A stretch of DNA of 64,000 bases from Paulinella micropora (GCA_009731375.1 BJOX01000213.1:33462-97461); one strand, 5' to 3'; positions 9,731-29,677 are shown, counted from the stretch's first letter. Program-made: numbers and translations. The notes: generated from the sequence alone by a model not told the origin.

Positions 9731-9872
9731 GAGTGGTCATGACCACTAACTCCTTTACCGCATAGGAGTATAATCTAGTGCGACAAAAATTTTTAAAAAT
9801 TGGGCAAAAAGCCCTCTTCATTTCAAAGAGTTTCACTCATACCATACTTGTGTGTGTGGTAGGTGGTTGATT
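9731..9872. terminator. Hairpin cluster downstream of coiled-coil copy 1
   Basis: A perfect 16-bp palindrome (AGTGGTCATGACCACT, 9731-9746) is followed by a GGGC-AAAAA-GCCC stem-loop and, ~45 nt later, a weaker stem using ACCATAC and GTGTGTGGT. The last two stems and the sequence between them (TTTCAAAGA-like) correspond to structures at 59,398-59,460 after coiled-coil copy 2, so the layout is conserved. Confidence 0.5.
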
Positions 9873-11519
9873 TGAAGTTGGAAGAGTAAGACGAAAAAGG
9901 TCAATTTAATGATACATACATGTTTTCTTGTAGTGTGCTATATAAGGCTATTTGGTTGTTTGTATTATAGGAGTTGGTGCGCCACATGAGATTGCTTTAC
10001 TTTAAAAAAAAAAAATTGCTTTACTTTTATTTTTCCGCTTTACTTTTATTTTTTCTGTAAAAATATAAAGGAATTTCTTTATTCTGCTTCCTTGTATTTA
10101 TCAAAAATTTTTGCTTTTTTTTGTTGATGTTTTGATGTTTTGTATTGATTTGCGGGAAATGAATAGGAAGGACGATACATTTTACGAAGGTCGTTTTTGA
10201 GGAACGAAAAAACGACCTTGTAAAATGTGTATTTATCTACTTTTGAGTCTGCTCTGTTTTATTGATAGCGTTTTCAAAGTTTTTCTTTAGGTTTGGTTTC
10301 GCGATCCCAAAATAATACGAAATGCAAGTATCAGCTAGATGTTCATACCAGCGGTCTCCACATAGCAATCAAAGCATACCGTCACCTTCAGACACATCAT
10401 GCTGATTGATTTGCAATGTGTCACAGTGTATTATCAGATACATAATTTTCAACGTCTTGCATTATTTTTCCTGTTTGTAATAATTTATCATTTTGTAAAA
10501 ATTTTCAATGATTTTTAAGCAAAGTTTTTGTATAGAAAAAGTCTGTTCTGACTGTGAAAACTGTATCTACTATTAATATCACAGGAGGATGTAAATTACT
10601 AGTTTGCGACTATGGTAGCGCAGATCCACTTCCGCCTCAGCAGCATCAGATAAATTTCGAGTGGGTACTACAATTCGCTACTTTTGACCGCTACTTTCGA
10701 AGGAAAATTTAGTTTGCACCATACTCAAAAACTATTCAATATCAGGCAGCAATATTATAGATTCCCTTCGGAGTCACCCTGTAGACTTCAACTATAGTGA
10801 TTTCAGCAAAATCCATGACCCTTCATTTTTTCATAATTCTACTGACACCTTTACCGCCTGACACGGCCGGCCCATGAACTATTAATTGGGATTACTAGTT
10901 CTAACACAACGATCTTATCTTTTCATCTTAGCTCTTAAAGGATCAAGTCATCTAAAATCTAGATATATTAAATAAAAAAACACGATTGACTAAACGTGTT
11001 GAGCAAAACTCAGGGCTCAGTAAATATCATCATAATATTCGACTGCTTCCAGATGAAGGCTAGATCAAAAATCTTTGGTGAGTCAGTATCTACAGGGGAT
11101 GTTGCGTGCTCAGGACTGATTAAAATTTGATACTCAAAAAAGAAAGAGAAAGATAAAAGAGACTGGTGAGTCAATGTCTACAGTGTGCCAAAATGAACTC
11201 AGGAGTGTCTACAGCGTGCCAAAACAAACTCAGAACTGATTACGAATTATGTAGTATTCTGTATGAGAAGTTTCTACTTCTTAAGTACGATGGACCATGA
11301 CTTCAAGCGATTCATTATTACTTAATACTGTATTGTGGCGCAGTAGTAATAGAAAGCTCTTGATAAGAATCACAAGAAGCTTAGAACGAAAAACTTGAAG
11401 TCGTTGCTCATCGTTCTTGAGAACTAACAACTTATCCGAATTATTCTGTTTGAAACAGTGATTTGCGCGGGGGGTATAATAAAAAAAGAAGAAGAAGAAA
11501 AAAAATCCCAACTCGAAAG
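9873..11519. other. AT-rich stretch without recognisable genes
   Basis: I found no credible reading frame, RNA gene or intact transposon here. Apart from a strong hairpin (10,177-10,228) the sequence looks like single-copy or decayed non-coding DNA. A segment near 11,270-11,430 (CTTCTTAAGTAC and AAAGCTCTTGAT blocks) resembles one near 14,600-14,660 and may be an old dispersed repeat. Confidence 0.5.
10177..10228. repeat. Inverted repeat / hairpin
   Basis: ACATTTTAC (10,177-10,185) pairs with GTAAAATGT (10,220-10,228), and after a small asymmetric bulge the GGTCGTTTTT block pairs with AAAAACGACC. The loop is only about 8 nt. No gene adjoins it. Confidence 0.6.
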
Positions 11520-16770
<5,251 letters not shown>

Positions 16771-17107
16771 TGAGATATCGACTAATGTCAGAAAAAAGGA
16801 GCTTCTGCTTTCGTCAACCAAGGAAGTCTGTAGGTAAAGTATTAACCCGATGCCCAGCTAAGCCGTGATGTTTGCACGGAAGGGACTGATACAGGCAATA
16901 CCAAATCTCCCTAGTACCAGGCGGGGCCAGGGCTCGTTCCATAAACGCCCCTTGCAGAACGAGCTCCCACCTCCATTACAGAGGACCCAGTAAGCAGATG
17001 GAGTTTCGAGACTGTCGGACAGTCTAGTATAAACCGACAGAGCACTGTGGGTTTTATTCCGGGCTCAACAAGCGAGAAAGGGCACCCTGAGGGAACAGGA
17101 TTGTGCT
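16771..17107. repeat. Dispersed repeat family, copy 1 (ends at a gap)
   Basis: This copy starts GATATCGACTAATGTCAG directly after (GATA)n and runs through a moderately GC-rich unit (for example ACCAGGCGGGGCCAGGGCTC) until a 10-N gap at 17,108. Three other copies lie at 17,118, 20,741 and 22,531. The unit has no open reading frame. On its minus strand it ends near a TTTTTT run, but I cannot identify pol III boxes with confidence. Confidence 0.85.
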
Positions 17108-17117
17108 NNNNNNNNNN

Positions 17118-17515
17118 AAGTATTAACCCGATGCCCAGCTAAGCCGTGATGTTTGCACGGAAGGGACTGATACAGGCAATACCAAATCTCCCTAGTACCA
17201 GGCGGGGCCAGGGCTCGTTCCATAAGCGCCCCTTGCAGAACGAGCTCCCACCTCCATTACAGAGGACCCAGTAAGCAGATGGAGTTTCGAGACTGTTCGA
17301 CACTCTAGTATAAACCGACAGCGCACTGTGGGTTTTATTCCGGGCTCAACAAGCGAGAAAGGGCACCCTGAGGGAACAGGATTGTGCTTCCCGTCGCTAT
17401 TTCGGCATGTGACTTATAGGCGTATGGCTAGGCACACATAAGGCACCCCACCACGGGCCCAGCACACCCACACCATCCCCTAATTCTCTGTCTGTCGATA
17501 GATGGCACCCATTTC

Positions 17516-17516
<1 letters not shown>
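17118..17516. repeat. Dispersed repeat family, copy 2
   Basis: This copy begins internally (AGTATTAACCCGATGCCC) just after the 10-N gap and extends through the 3' part of the unit to GATGGCACCCATTTCA, where (GATA)n resumes. Together with copy 1 it suggests a collapsed tandem pair across the gap. Confidence 0.85.
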
Positions 17517-17589
<73 letters not shown>

Positions 17590-17643
17590 GGATAGATAGA
17601 TAGATAGATATCTTAGATAGATAGATAGATAGATGGATAGATG

Positions 17644-17732
<89 letters not shown>

Positions 17733-18699
17733 CTGGACCATCACGATGTGTTCCAGGTGCAATCTGGTGGGGTGTGCACGTAGCACTCTGCCAAGCTCTT
17801 GTCGCCAGTCCTTCAGCAAGCTACATAGCGCAGGCATAGCATAGCATTATTAGCATAACGTACATGACATACAACAACACGTGGTGAGCACGTTGCACTC
17901 TGCCGAGCTCCTGACGCCAGTCCTTCAGCAAGCTACATAGAGCAGGCATAGCATAGCATAGCACAACGTAAATTTCATACAACAACATGTGGGGTGCGTA
18001 CGTAACACTCTGCCACGCTCTTGTCACCAGTCCTTCAGCAGGCTACATAGAGCAGGCATAGCATAGCATAGCATAAGGTCATAGCATAGCATACGTAAAT
18101 TACATACAACAACATGTGGGGTGTGCACGTAACACTCTGTCAAGCTCCTGTCGCCAGTCCTTCAGCAAGCTACATAGCGCAGGCATAGCATAGCATAACG
18201 TAAATTACATACATGTCACTCGGCCAAGCTCTTGTCACCAGTCCTTCAGCGCAGGCATAGCACAGCATAGCGTAAATTACATGCATAACACTCTGCTAAG
18301 CTCTTGTCACCAGTCCTTCAGCAAGCTGCATAGCATAGCATAGCATAGCATATCATAACGTATGTGACATACATAACACTCTGCCAAGCTCCTGTCGCCA
18401 GTCCTTCAGCAAGCTACATAGCGCAGGCATAGCATAGCATAACGTACTTTTCATACATAACTGGCCAAGCTCTTGTCACCAGTCCTTCAGCGCAGGCATA
18501 GCACAGCATAACGTAAATTACATACATAACACTCTGCTAAGCTCTTGTCACCAGTCCTTCAGCAAGCTGCATAGCATAGCATAGCATAGCATAGCATAAC
18601 GTAAATTAAATACACAACACTCGGCCAAGCTCCTGTCGCCAGTTCTTCAGCAGGCTACATAGCAATATTAGCATAGCATATCATAACGTAAATGACATA
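17517..18699. repeat. (GATA)n followed by a ~100-bp minisatellite
   Basis: (GATA)n fills 17,517-17,735. From ~17,740 to ~18,665 a unit of roughly 60-120 bp is repeated about ten times, each containing CCAGTCCTTCAGC and usually a run of GCATA units followed by CATAACGTA. Unit length varies through internal deletions. There is no coding potential. Confidence 0.85.
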
Positions 18700-20062
18700 C
18701 ATACATATTTACCTTACGTGCATGCATGCATACATACATAGATACATATACATAGATATATAGATACATAGATACACACACAAACACACATACATACATA
18801 CATACATACATACATACATGCGCACGTACATACATAATGATACATACATACATACATACATACATAACATACATACATACATATTATATTTACGTTACAT
18901 GCATACATGCATGCATGCATACATACATACATACATACATACATACATACATAGATAGATAGATACCTGGCCGTTCGCCAGTTCTGCTCCACGATCTATA
19001 ACGTATAATGTATAATGAATAATGTATAATGTATAATGTATAATGTATAATGTATAATGTGTAATGTATAATGTATAATGTATAATGTATAATGTATATA
19101 AATGTAGTATTCATGCATAATGTATCATTTATCATGTATCATGTATCATGTATTACTACCATGTATAATGTATAATGTATAATGTATAATGTATAATGTA
19201 TAATGTATGATGTATGATGTATAATGTATAATGTATCATGTATAATGTATAATGTATAATGTAATAATGTATAATATACTATCATATATTACTACCATGT
19301 ATAATGTATAAAGTATGAAGTATAATGTATTGTATAATGTATAATGTATAATGTATAATGTATAATGTATAATGTATAATGTATAATGTAATAATGTAAT
19401 AATGTATGATTCATAATGCATAATGTATAATGTATAATGTATAATGTATAATGTATAATGTATAATGCATAATGTATAATGCATAATGTATAATGTATAA
19501 TGTATAATGCATAATGCATAATGTGTAATGTATAATGTATAATGTATAATGTATAATGTATAATGTATAATATAATGTATAATGTATCATAAATGTACAA
19601 TGCATAATGTATAATGCAAAATGTAATATATACTGTATAATGCATCATCTATCATGTATAATGTATAATAAATGTATCATGTATCATGTATCATGTATCA
19701 TGCATCATGCATGTAAAATGTATATGCTTCATGTATAATGTATAATGTGTAATGTTTAATGTATAATGTATAATGTATAATGTATAATGTATAATGTATA
19801 ATGTATAATGTATAATGTATAATGTATAATAAAAGTATAGTGCAGAATTTATCGTGTATCATGTATCATGCATGTGTAATGTATCATGTATCATGTACAA
19901 CGTACAAATTAAATGTATCATGTATCATGCATCACGTATCATGTATCATGTATCATCTGTCATGTATAATCAATGCTTCATGAGTTGCCGGGCCGCTCGT
20001 TCTAGCAGATCAACCTAGCTAGCTAGGTAGGTAGCTAGTAGGTAGGTAGGTAGGTAGGTAGG

Positions 20063-20143
<81 letters not shown>

Positions 20144-20148
20144 GGATG

Positions 20149-20247
<99 letters not shown>

Positions 20248-20292
20248 CGACCTGGTCTAGCAGCTCCGAGCTCAGAGTATGCGCACTCACGA

Positions 20293-20332
<40 letters not shown>

Positions 20333-20516
20333 ACGCACACACACAATGGCTATGACATACATACACACATACATACATACATACATACATACATACATAC
20401 ATGCATACATACATACATACATGCATACATACATACATACATACATATACATATACATGTATACATACATACATACCTCTCCAGATTGTGCTCACTGGTT
20501 CTACCTACGGATAGGC

Positions 20517-20590
<74 letters not shown>

Positions 20591-20740
20591 GTAGTTAGGC
20601 AGTTAGTTAGGTTGGTAGGTAGGTAGGCAGATAGATAGATAGACAGAAAGGTAAGCAGATGGATAAGAAGCGATAGTAGTTGTCCTCAAGCTAAGGTAGG
20701 TAGATAGATAGATAGATAGAAAGTAGATAGATAGATAGAT
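18700..20740. repeat. CATA, TGTATAA heptamer, GATA and CA microsatellites
   Basis: (CATA)n at ~18,700-18,955; a 7-bp TGTATAA array with variants over ~19,000-19,975; (TAGG)/(GATA)n at ~20,030-20,248; (CA)n at ~20,297-20,345; (CATA)n at ~20,358-20,476; (GATA)n at ~20,515-20,590 and degenerate GATA to 20,740. No genes are visible. Confidence 0.9.
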
Positions 20741-21154
20741 GAAGTATCGACTAATGTCAGAAAAAAGGAGCTTCTGATTTCGTCAACCAAGGAAGTCTGT
20801 AGGTAAAGTATTAACCCGATGCCCAGCTAAGCCGTGATGTTTGCACGGAAGGGACTGATACAGGCAAGACCAGATCTCCCTAGTACCAGGCGGGGCCAGG
20901 GCTCGTTCCATAAGCGCCCCTTGCAGAACGAGCTCCCACAGATGGAGTTTCGAGACTGTTCGACACTCTAGTATAAACCGACAGAGCACTGTGGGTTTTA
21001 TTCCGGGCTCAACAAGCGAGAAAGGGCACCCTGAGGGAACAGGATTGTGCTTCCCGTCGCTATTTCGGCATGTGACTTATAGGCGTATGGCTAGGCACAC
21101 ATAAGGCACCCCACCACGGGCCCAGCACACCCACACCATCCCCTAATTCTCTGT
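20741..21154. repeat. Dispersed repeat family, copy 3
   Basis: This copy lies inside GATA repeats and starts with a TATCGACTAATGTCAG variant. It lacks about 26 bp that the other copies have around CCTCCATTACAGAGG (near 20,939). It ends at a 221-N gap (21,155-21,375). Confidence 0.85.
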
Positions 21155-22530
<1,376 letters not shown>

Positions 22531-22531
<1 letters not shown>

Positions 22532-23028
22532 GAGATATCGACTAATGTCAGAAAAAAGGAGCTTCTGATTTCGTCAACCAAGGAATTCTGTGGGTAAAGT
22601 ATTAACCCGATGCCCAGCTAAGCCGTGATGTTTGCACGGAAGGGACTGATACAGGCGATACCAAACCTCCCTAGTACCAGGCGGGGCCAGGGCTCGTTCC
22701 ATAAACGCCCCTTGCAGAACGAGCTCCCACCTCCATTACAGAGGACCCAGTAAGCAGATGGAGTTTCGAGACTGTTCGACAGTCTAGTATAAACCGACAG
22801 GGCACTGTGGATTTTATTCCGGGCTCAACAAGCGAGAAAAGGGCACCCTGAGGGAACAGGATTGTGCTTCCCGTCGCTATTTCGGCATGTGACTTATAGG
22901 CGTATGGCTAGGCACACATAAGGCACCCCACCACGGGCCCAGCACACCCACACCATCCCCTAATTCTCTGTCTGTCGACAGATGGCACCCATTTCAAAAA
23001 ACCAAGCCCAAGGGAGGGCCAGTGACAC

Positions 23029-23030
<2 letters not shown>
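22531..23030. repeat. Dispersed repeat family, copy 4 (most complete)
   Basis: This ~500-bp copy runs from GATATCGACTAATGTCAG to AGGGCCAGTGACACAG and has (GATA)n immediately on both sides. It defines the full unit: AT-rich head, GC-rich middle and a tail with GGCACCCATTTCA. The constant association with GATA repeats suggests insertion into, or spreading together with, that microsatellite. Confidence 0.85.
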
Positions 23031-23110
<80 letters not shown>

Positions 23111-23166
23111 ATGACGACAAGGATGTTCGTCCCTTGTTGCTAAAGCCGTGCACAAATTACTGTTTT

Positions 23167-23214
<48 letters not shown>

Positions 23215-23218
23215 CATG

Positions 23219-23264
<46 letters not shown>

Positions 23265-23398
23265 CATGGTAGTAGTGATAGCAAGTAGTAGTAGTAGTAG
23301 TAGTAGTAGTAGCAGTAGTAGTAGTAGTAGTAGAAGTAGTAGTAGTAGTAGTAGTGGTAGTAGTAGTAGTAGTAGTAGAAGTAGTAGTAGTAGTAGTG

Positions 23399-23444
<46 letters not shown>

Positions 23445-23479
23445 CAGTAGTAGCAGTAGTAGAGTAGCAATAGTAGCAA

Positions 23480-23515
<36 letters not shown>

Positions 23516-23543
23516 GAGTAGTAGGAGTAGTAGTAGTAGTAGT

Positions 23544-23592
<49 letters not shown>

Positions 23593-23645
23593 GATGGATG
23601 GATGGATGGATAGATGGAGTGGGGAGTGGCGATGGTGCGATACTG

Positions 23646-23698
<53 letters not shown>

Positions 23699-23730
23699 GA
23701 TGGATGGATGGATGGATAGATGGATGGATG

Positions 23731-23783
<53 letters not shown>

Positions 23784-23902
23784 TCAGATAGATAGATAGA
23801 TAAATAGATAGATAAATAGATAGATAAATAGATAGATAGATAGATAGATAGACAGATAGAAAGATAGATAGATAGATAGATAGATGGATGGATGGATGGA
23901 TG

Positions 23903-23937
<35 letters not shown>

Positions 23938-24674
23938 GGATAGACAGATAGATAGATAGATAGATGGATAGATAGATGGATAGATAGACGGATAGATAGA
24001 TAGACGGATAGATAGATAGACAGACAGACAGACGCATTCTATATGACGCCTTTAATCACATACATATATATATATATATCGTATTGACTTTTTATACATA
24101 ATCATGTAATGTATATGTAATGCGTAAAATATACAATTGTGGGTGCGCAAATTATTAATCAGTAGGCTGCACAGAGATGCAAAGTGCACGTATATAAATA
24201 GATAGATACATACATACGTACGTACATACACACATACATACATACATACATACACACATACATACATACATACATATTCATACATACACACACATATACA
24301 TACATACATACATACATACAGACATAACATACAGACATGACATATAGACATAACATACATGCATACATACATACATACATACATACATACATACATACAG
24401 ACATAACATACAGACATAACATACATACATACATACATACATACTTACATACATACATATGCACGTACGTACATACGTACATACGTACATACGTAACATA
24501 CATACATACATACATCATGTTTCCAGCATGTATTTGCACGTAAACTTATTCGACAAAAGTTATAGCCATATACTAACATACATATAACATATCTATACAT
24601 ATATTGTATATACGCAGATATAGAGTAGCATGGTACATATATATATATATATGTATATATATATACATATATAT
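23031..24674. repeat. GATA, TAG, GA, GGAT and CATA microsatellites
   Basis: (GATA)n at ~23,031-23,108; (TAG)n with variants at ~23,168-23,553; (GA)n at ~23,554-23,588 and ~23,647-23,693; GGAT/GATA repeats to ~24,030; a short AT-rich unique island at ~24,040-24,200; (CATA)n at ~24,205-24,510. Apparent long proteins such as poly-(LSIY) are translations of these repeats. Confidence 0.9.
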
Positions 24675-25068
24675 ATCATTTATGTGTGGCGGACCTGTCC
24701 ATTCGTATATTAAATACAAGCACAGAAAAGACGAAAAACACACACAGGAAAGCAGAAAAACACACACAGGAAGCACAAAATATACCTTTGTTTTACAAAA
24801 ACACGGAAAACTAAGCAGACTAAGGAAGATTTAGACAAAATAACGACTAATTCATATTTTTTTAGAAGAAAATATATATAAGTTTATATGAATTAGTCGT
24901 TATTTTGTCTAAATCTTCCTTAGTCTGCTTAGTTTTCCGTGTTTTTGTGAAACAAAGGTATGTTTTGTGCTTCCTGTGTGTGTTTTTCTGTTTTCCTGTG
25001 TGAGTTTTTCGTCTTTTCTGTGCTTGTATTTAATATATGAATGGACAGGTCCGCCACACATAAATGAT
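24675..25068. repeat. Long palindrome 1 (183-nt arms, 28-nt centre)
   Basis: 24,675-24,857 is the inverted copy of 24,886-25,068 with only about five differences, around a 28-nt AT-rich centre. The outer ends read ATCATTTATGTGTGGCGGAC and contain GACCTGTCC. A second palindrome at 60,014-60,417 also has 183-nt arms, the same outer ATCATTTATG and a matching GACTTGTCCA. It also shares an inner AAACTAAGCA block, yet overall it differs much more from palindrome 1 than the two arms differ from each other. No reading frame is present. A LINE begins immediately after it. Confidence 0.9.
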
Positions 25069-25277
25069 TATCAAACACAGCAAACGGGGGAGGGGGGCAA
25101 CGAACGAAGTTCGTGGGGGGAGGGGCCGTCAAGAAACGAAAACAACAAAGTACACCAACAAGAAGCGAACGAGCCCAAGAACAAGCACCAAAAATCGACG
25201 ACGGAACCAACAAAGCTCCCTCTCTCCAAAAAAGAAAAAAGAAGAAAGGCAAAAAATCCAAGGGAAAAGGCAAGGAA

Positions 25278-26600
25278 ATGACAAGCCGCCTTTACACCGA
25301 CTGGGAAGACGAAGAAAGCGAAGAACAAATCGCCAACGACCCAAACCAAACCCGAGCAAAGACCAACCACGACAATAACGCCAACCTGCTCAAAACACCA
25401 ACCAGACCACGAACCAGCGATACACTAGACACAGGCAACAACAACGGAGACCTAACGGATCCGATCGCGAACGTCAACACAACCCATGAAACAACCAATA
25501 ACAACAACAACAACAACAGCAACAACGAAACAACACTCCAACCAACGACGCTCTTCAGTGCCACCTTGCTCGAAAATATCCTCAACCCATGTTCTATGTT
25601 CGAACAAGCCCGACAACAACAAATCGAGGACATGAAACATTTTATCGGAAAACTAGAAACACTAGGCAACCGAACAAAACAATTCGAAGACAAAGTCAAC
25701 CAGCAAAGCGAAATTCACGTACAAGCAATGGAGCAGACTCAACAAACATCACAAAAACACGAGGAAACACTGCAAACTCACAAAACAGAACTCAACCAGC
25801 TCACAGCCAACATAGACTCAATCCGACTAGAGCTGAACGAAACTAAACTTCAGCTTAACGAAATGAAAGAAATGCAAGAGCGCCACGCAAAAGCATCACC
25901 CCCTACTATGTATGGCCAATGGGCAAACAACACAACCCAATTACTAAAAAATATACATGCTAGCGCTAATCTAAACATCAATACACACAACTACCCACCA
26001 GAACGCAAACAAGCCACAGAGAATCAAAAACAAAACCAACGAGACCCAACATGTGAGCTTAGCATCTCAGGCATACCATACCAACCCAAAGAAAACACAC
26101 TAAACATAATGAAAGCCATGATGAATGCAAAAAACATTCCATACCAAGAGGGAGATATCACAAAATGCTTCAGAGCAAAGAGCACAAAACCTATGAGAGA
26201 GGAACCCAAACAACCACCAGCTATCATAGTACGTTTTAGCTCAAACAACCTCAAAACGCACTTCAAAAAGCACGACCCACTCCTGCCCCTCACCCACGAC
26301 ACAGTAAACTGGACAGACACACATCTTGCAGGCCAAACATTCAAAATATACATCAATGAAAGCCTCCCACCAAACACTCTCATGCTTCTGAAACAGGCGA
26401 TCAAGCTCAAGAAGGAACTCGTTGAGGCCACTGGCGATACTATCTACGTCTGGACAAGAGACGGTGAGGTCATCTTCAAGCAGCAGACAAAGGAGCATAG
26501 GCTAGTGATTAAGACAGAAGAAGATATAAACATAATCAAAGAATCATATATACTCAACAAACCAAACAAGCAGCACAACAGCACCTCCATGAGCACCTAA
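25278..26600 (+). CDS. LINE ORF1 protein (nucleic-acid-binding, coiled-coil)
   Basis: The first in-frame ATG is at 25,278 (MTSRLYTDWEDEE), giving 440 aa. The frame is open further upstream to 25,068 but has no ATG there, so the very basic stretch before it is either 5' leader or uses a non-AUG start. A Gln/Asn/Thr-rich N-terminal part is followed by a coiled coil (roughly 160-230 from the ATG). A C-terminal domain resembles the FP-protein-like ORF1 domain: FKIYINESLPPNT, then a basic helix and DTIYVWTRDGEVIFK. Such ORF1 proteins bind LINE RNA. Its TAA is directly followed by the ORF2 ATG, suggesting termination-reinitiation. It appears intact, unlike ORF2. Confidence 0.75.
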   Translation: MTSRLYTDWEDEESEEQIANDPNQTRAKTNHDNNANLLKTPTRPRTSDTLDTGNNNGDLTDPIANVNTTHETTNNNNNNNSNNETTLQPTTLFSATLLENILNPCSMFEQARQQQIEDMKHFIGKLETLGNRTKQFEDKVNQQSEIHVQAMEQTQQTSQKHEETLQTHKTELNQLTANIDSIRLELNETKLQLNEMKEMQERHAKASPPTMYGQWANNTTQLLKNIHASANLNINTHNYPPERKQATENQKQNQRDPTCELSISGIPYQPKENTLNIMKAMMNAKNIPYQEGDITKCFRAKSTKPMREEPKQPPAIIVRFSSNNLKTHFKKHDPLLPLTHDTVNWTDTHLAGQTFKIYINESLPPNTLMLLKQAIKLKKELVEATGDTIYVWTRDGEVIFKQQTKEHRLVIKTEEDINIIKESYILNKPNKQHNSTSMST

Positions 26601-29600
26601 ATGACCCCTCAACAAAAACCCCCAGAGCATATCACCCACCCAAATCTCCTCCCACAATCCTTCACACCATACCTATCGCTCACCTCTAAAAATAACAAAA
26701 ATAAAAAATATAATAAAAACATAAAAAACAACAATAATAATAACAATAATAATAAGAATAACAATAAAAACAACAACACACACAACAATACACTCACAAT
26801 ATATCACACCAACATCCACTCTCTCAAAGCACATCATCAAGACCTAATCACACACCTACAACTCCTACCCTTCTAACCAGACATCATCATACTCACAGAT
26901 AACTACATAACCCAACCAACCAGTAAAAATGCATTCCCTTTCCCTACATACACAGCCAAACATCACATCGACATCTCAATATACTATAAAAGCAACATGC
27001 ACATTACAATAGACGATAAACAAACTATATCGGACTCATGCAAAACTCCACTAACACTAAGAATATATAACAATAAACTTAAAAACAAACCAATACACAC
27101 AATAATAGGTATGTATAGACGCCCACTCGTAGACAAACAATTCATACATGAACTACAAAATAACATACACAGCATACTACACAAAACGCCTACAAGCACA
27201 ATAACAGTAGTAGGTGACCTCAACTACAACCTATTAGACAACATACATAAACCACACACAGACCTTCAAAACCTAATGGTACATAACAACCTCTACACAA
27301 CAATAACAAAAGCAACAAGGCACGACATGGTCCACACAACATCCCATACACTCATAGACATGATAATCACTAGCATCAATGCTAACATAGAAGCAAACAT
27401 CATAAGCCCATGCATATCAGACCACCCCATATACGCAATAATACACACACATACAAGAAAACCAAACACAGACAACACACCCAGACTCACCAAAAACATA
27501 TACGACAAAAATAAAGACACAATCCTAGCAAACCTCAAAACACAGTTAGAATACATCACACAGGACAACACAGAAAGCAGCGACACAAACCAAAAGTTTA
27601 GAGACATACAAACAACAATAACAAAAGTCATAGAACACTTCGAACGAAAACCAAAGCAATGCAATAGAAGAAAAAGCTCGTGCAGCCCCATAATAAAGAG
27701 GCAAATAAGAAAAAAGCACATACTATATAAAAATGGAGAGATAACACAACAACAGAAAACAAACAAGCATACAGGACACAGAGACACAAAGTCGACAAAA
27801 TAATACACAAAGCAAAAAAGACGAAGTTATGAAGACGCTAGAAGAAAATAAAAACAACCCAAAAAAGCAACATAGAAAACTCAGAGAGTTAGTACCTAAC
27901 AACAAACCACCGAGAGCGTCGCCAACCACAATACAATACAACAACAAAACATACACAGACCCCATAGAAATAGCAAACGCACTCAACGATCATTACAAAA
28001 CAATATGCAAAAAAACAAGCAACAGCATACCAACAACCGAACATAAACAACAACCAGAAGAGAAAGCGGAAGAAAACAAACAAACACATCCAAGCTTCAA
28101 ACTACATAACACAACAGAAGACATTGTAAACAAAACACTTAAAAACATAAACAGAGATAAAGCAGAGGACATATACAAAATAAAACCAACACTTATAAAA
28201 GACATGCACGCCTTCCTCGCACCTATACTCACCAACCTCTTCAACAAAGCCATAAATGAAAATAAATACCCAGACGCACTCAAAACAACAAAAGTAATAG
28301 AACTATACAAAGCCAGCGACACAAGCATGCCAGCCAACTACAGACCGATATCATCACTACCTATAATAGCTAAAGTATTTGACACAATAATAAATAAACA
28401 AATAATGGATCACCTAACAAAACACAACATAATATCACATACACAATACGCATTTTGACCTAACAAGCACAACCATGACAGTCCAAACCATAATAAACCA
28501 AATACAAAAACATAAAGACAAAGAAGAGCTAGCACTAGCTCTCTATGTAGACCTCTCGAAAGCATACGATACAGTAGAGCATTCAAAGCTACTAGACAAA
28601 CTTCGACGAAATTTTAATTTCAACGAAGGTACAGTCCAGTTCTTTGCATCCTACTTCTCGAACCGCATTCAAGAAGTCCACACACAATATGCCAAGTCTC
28701 ACAAACGCACCATCACACATGGCATCCCGCAAGGCAGCACACTCTCCACCACCTTCTTCCTACTCTACATAAATGACATAATCAATATTATACAACAAGG
28801 GACAGTATACACATATGCAGACGACACCACACTCATAATAACAGCTAAAAATCCTAAAAATCTACAAGAAAAAACACAAACAGAAATAACGAAATTAATA
28901 AACTACTTCCACTCTAATAACCTAGTACCCAACCCAACAAAAACAACATACACAATTTTCCATAAAACAAAACAAAATATCACAATAACAATAAACAACC
29001 ATACCCTCGAGCAATGCCAACACGCAAAACTCCTACGCATAACTCTACAACATAACCTTAAATATGACCAACATATTAACAACATAATCCGTAAACTCCA
29101 ACCCACAATCAACTCATTACTATATGCAAAAAAATATCTAAACATAAAACAAATGAAACAACTATATTATACACACATATACCCACACCTTATACAAAAC
29201 ATCTCCATCTGGGGGACGCATGACAGCAAAAAGAAATATATACAACCACTCATAAAAATACATAAAAAATAATCAGAATAGTTGCAAAAACACATTACGC
29301 ACATACAAAATCAATCCTAAACCAACTCGAACTGCTTGACATCATCCACCTATACACCCTCCGTGTATGCATAGAAAATCACCCATTCATTTACCCTAAA
29401 ACACATCTCAACAGACCACTCCACAACAACAACTTTACACCAATCAATATCATACACTCATACAAAACCCGATACTCAACAAAAAGCAGCCTCTTTGTTA
29501 ACCATAAAGACCCATACCTCACCAAGATCTTTGCAGATCAATGGAAGTCAATCCCAAAACATATAACAGATGAAACAAAAATCAAACCATTCAAGAAAGC

Positions 29601-29639
29601 ACTAACTGCATATCTACTAAAACACCAACAACCATCATA
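26601..29639 (+). pseudogene. LINE ORF2: AP-like endonuclease plus reverse transcriptase, broken
   Basis: An N-terminal endonuclease/exonuclease/phosphatase-fold domain is visible: TIYHTNIHSLK near 26,800, VVGDLNYNLL near 27,210 and SDHPIYAII near 27,420. The reverse transcriptase follows with DLSKAYDTVEH, HGIPQGSTLS and the catalytic YADDTT (near 28,815). At least four lesions interrupt it: an in-frame TAA at 26,874, frame changes near 27,800 and 28,455, and another near 29,270, after which the C-terminus continues to the stop at 29,637-29,639. It is therefore inactive as sequenced. Confidence 0.85.
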
Positions 29640-29677
29640 GTACATATAACGTATGCACACACGCGGAAGAAAAAAAG

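Noticed and set aside
17740-18665. CRISPR-like regular repeats
   Set aside because: Units vary in length, contain nested microsatellites and have no unique spacers; the genome is eukaryotic and no cas genes are present.
19000-19975. Telomeric repeat array
   Set aside because: The TGTATAA unit has no G-rich strand, the array is internal, and it is flanked by other microsatellites.
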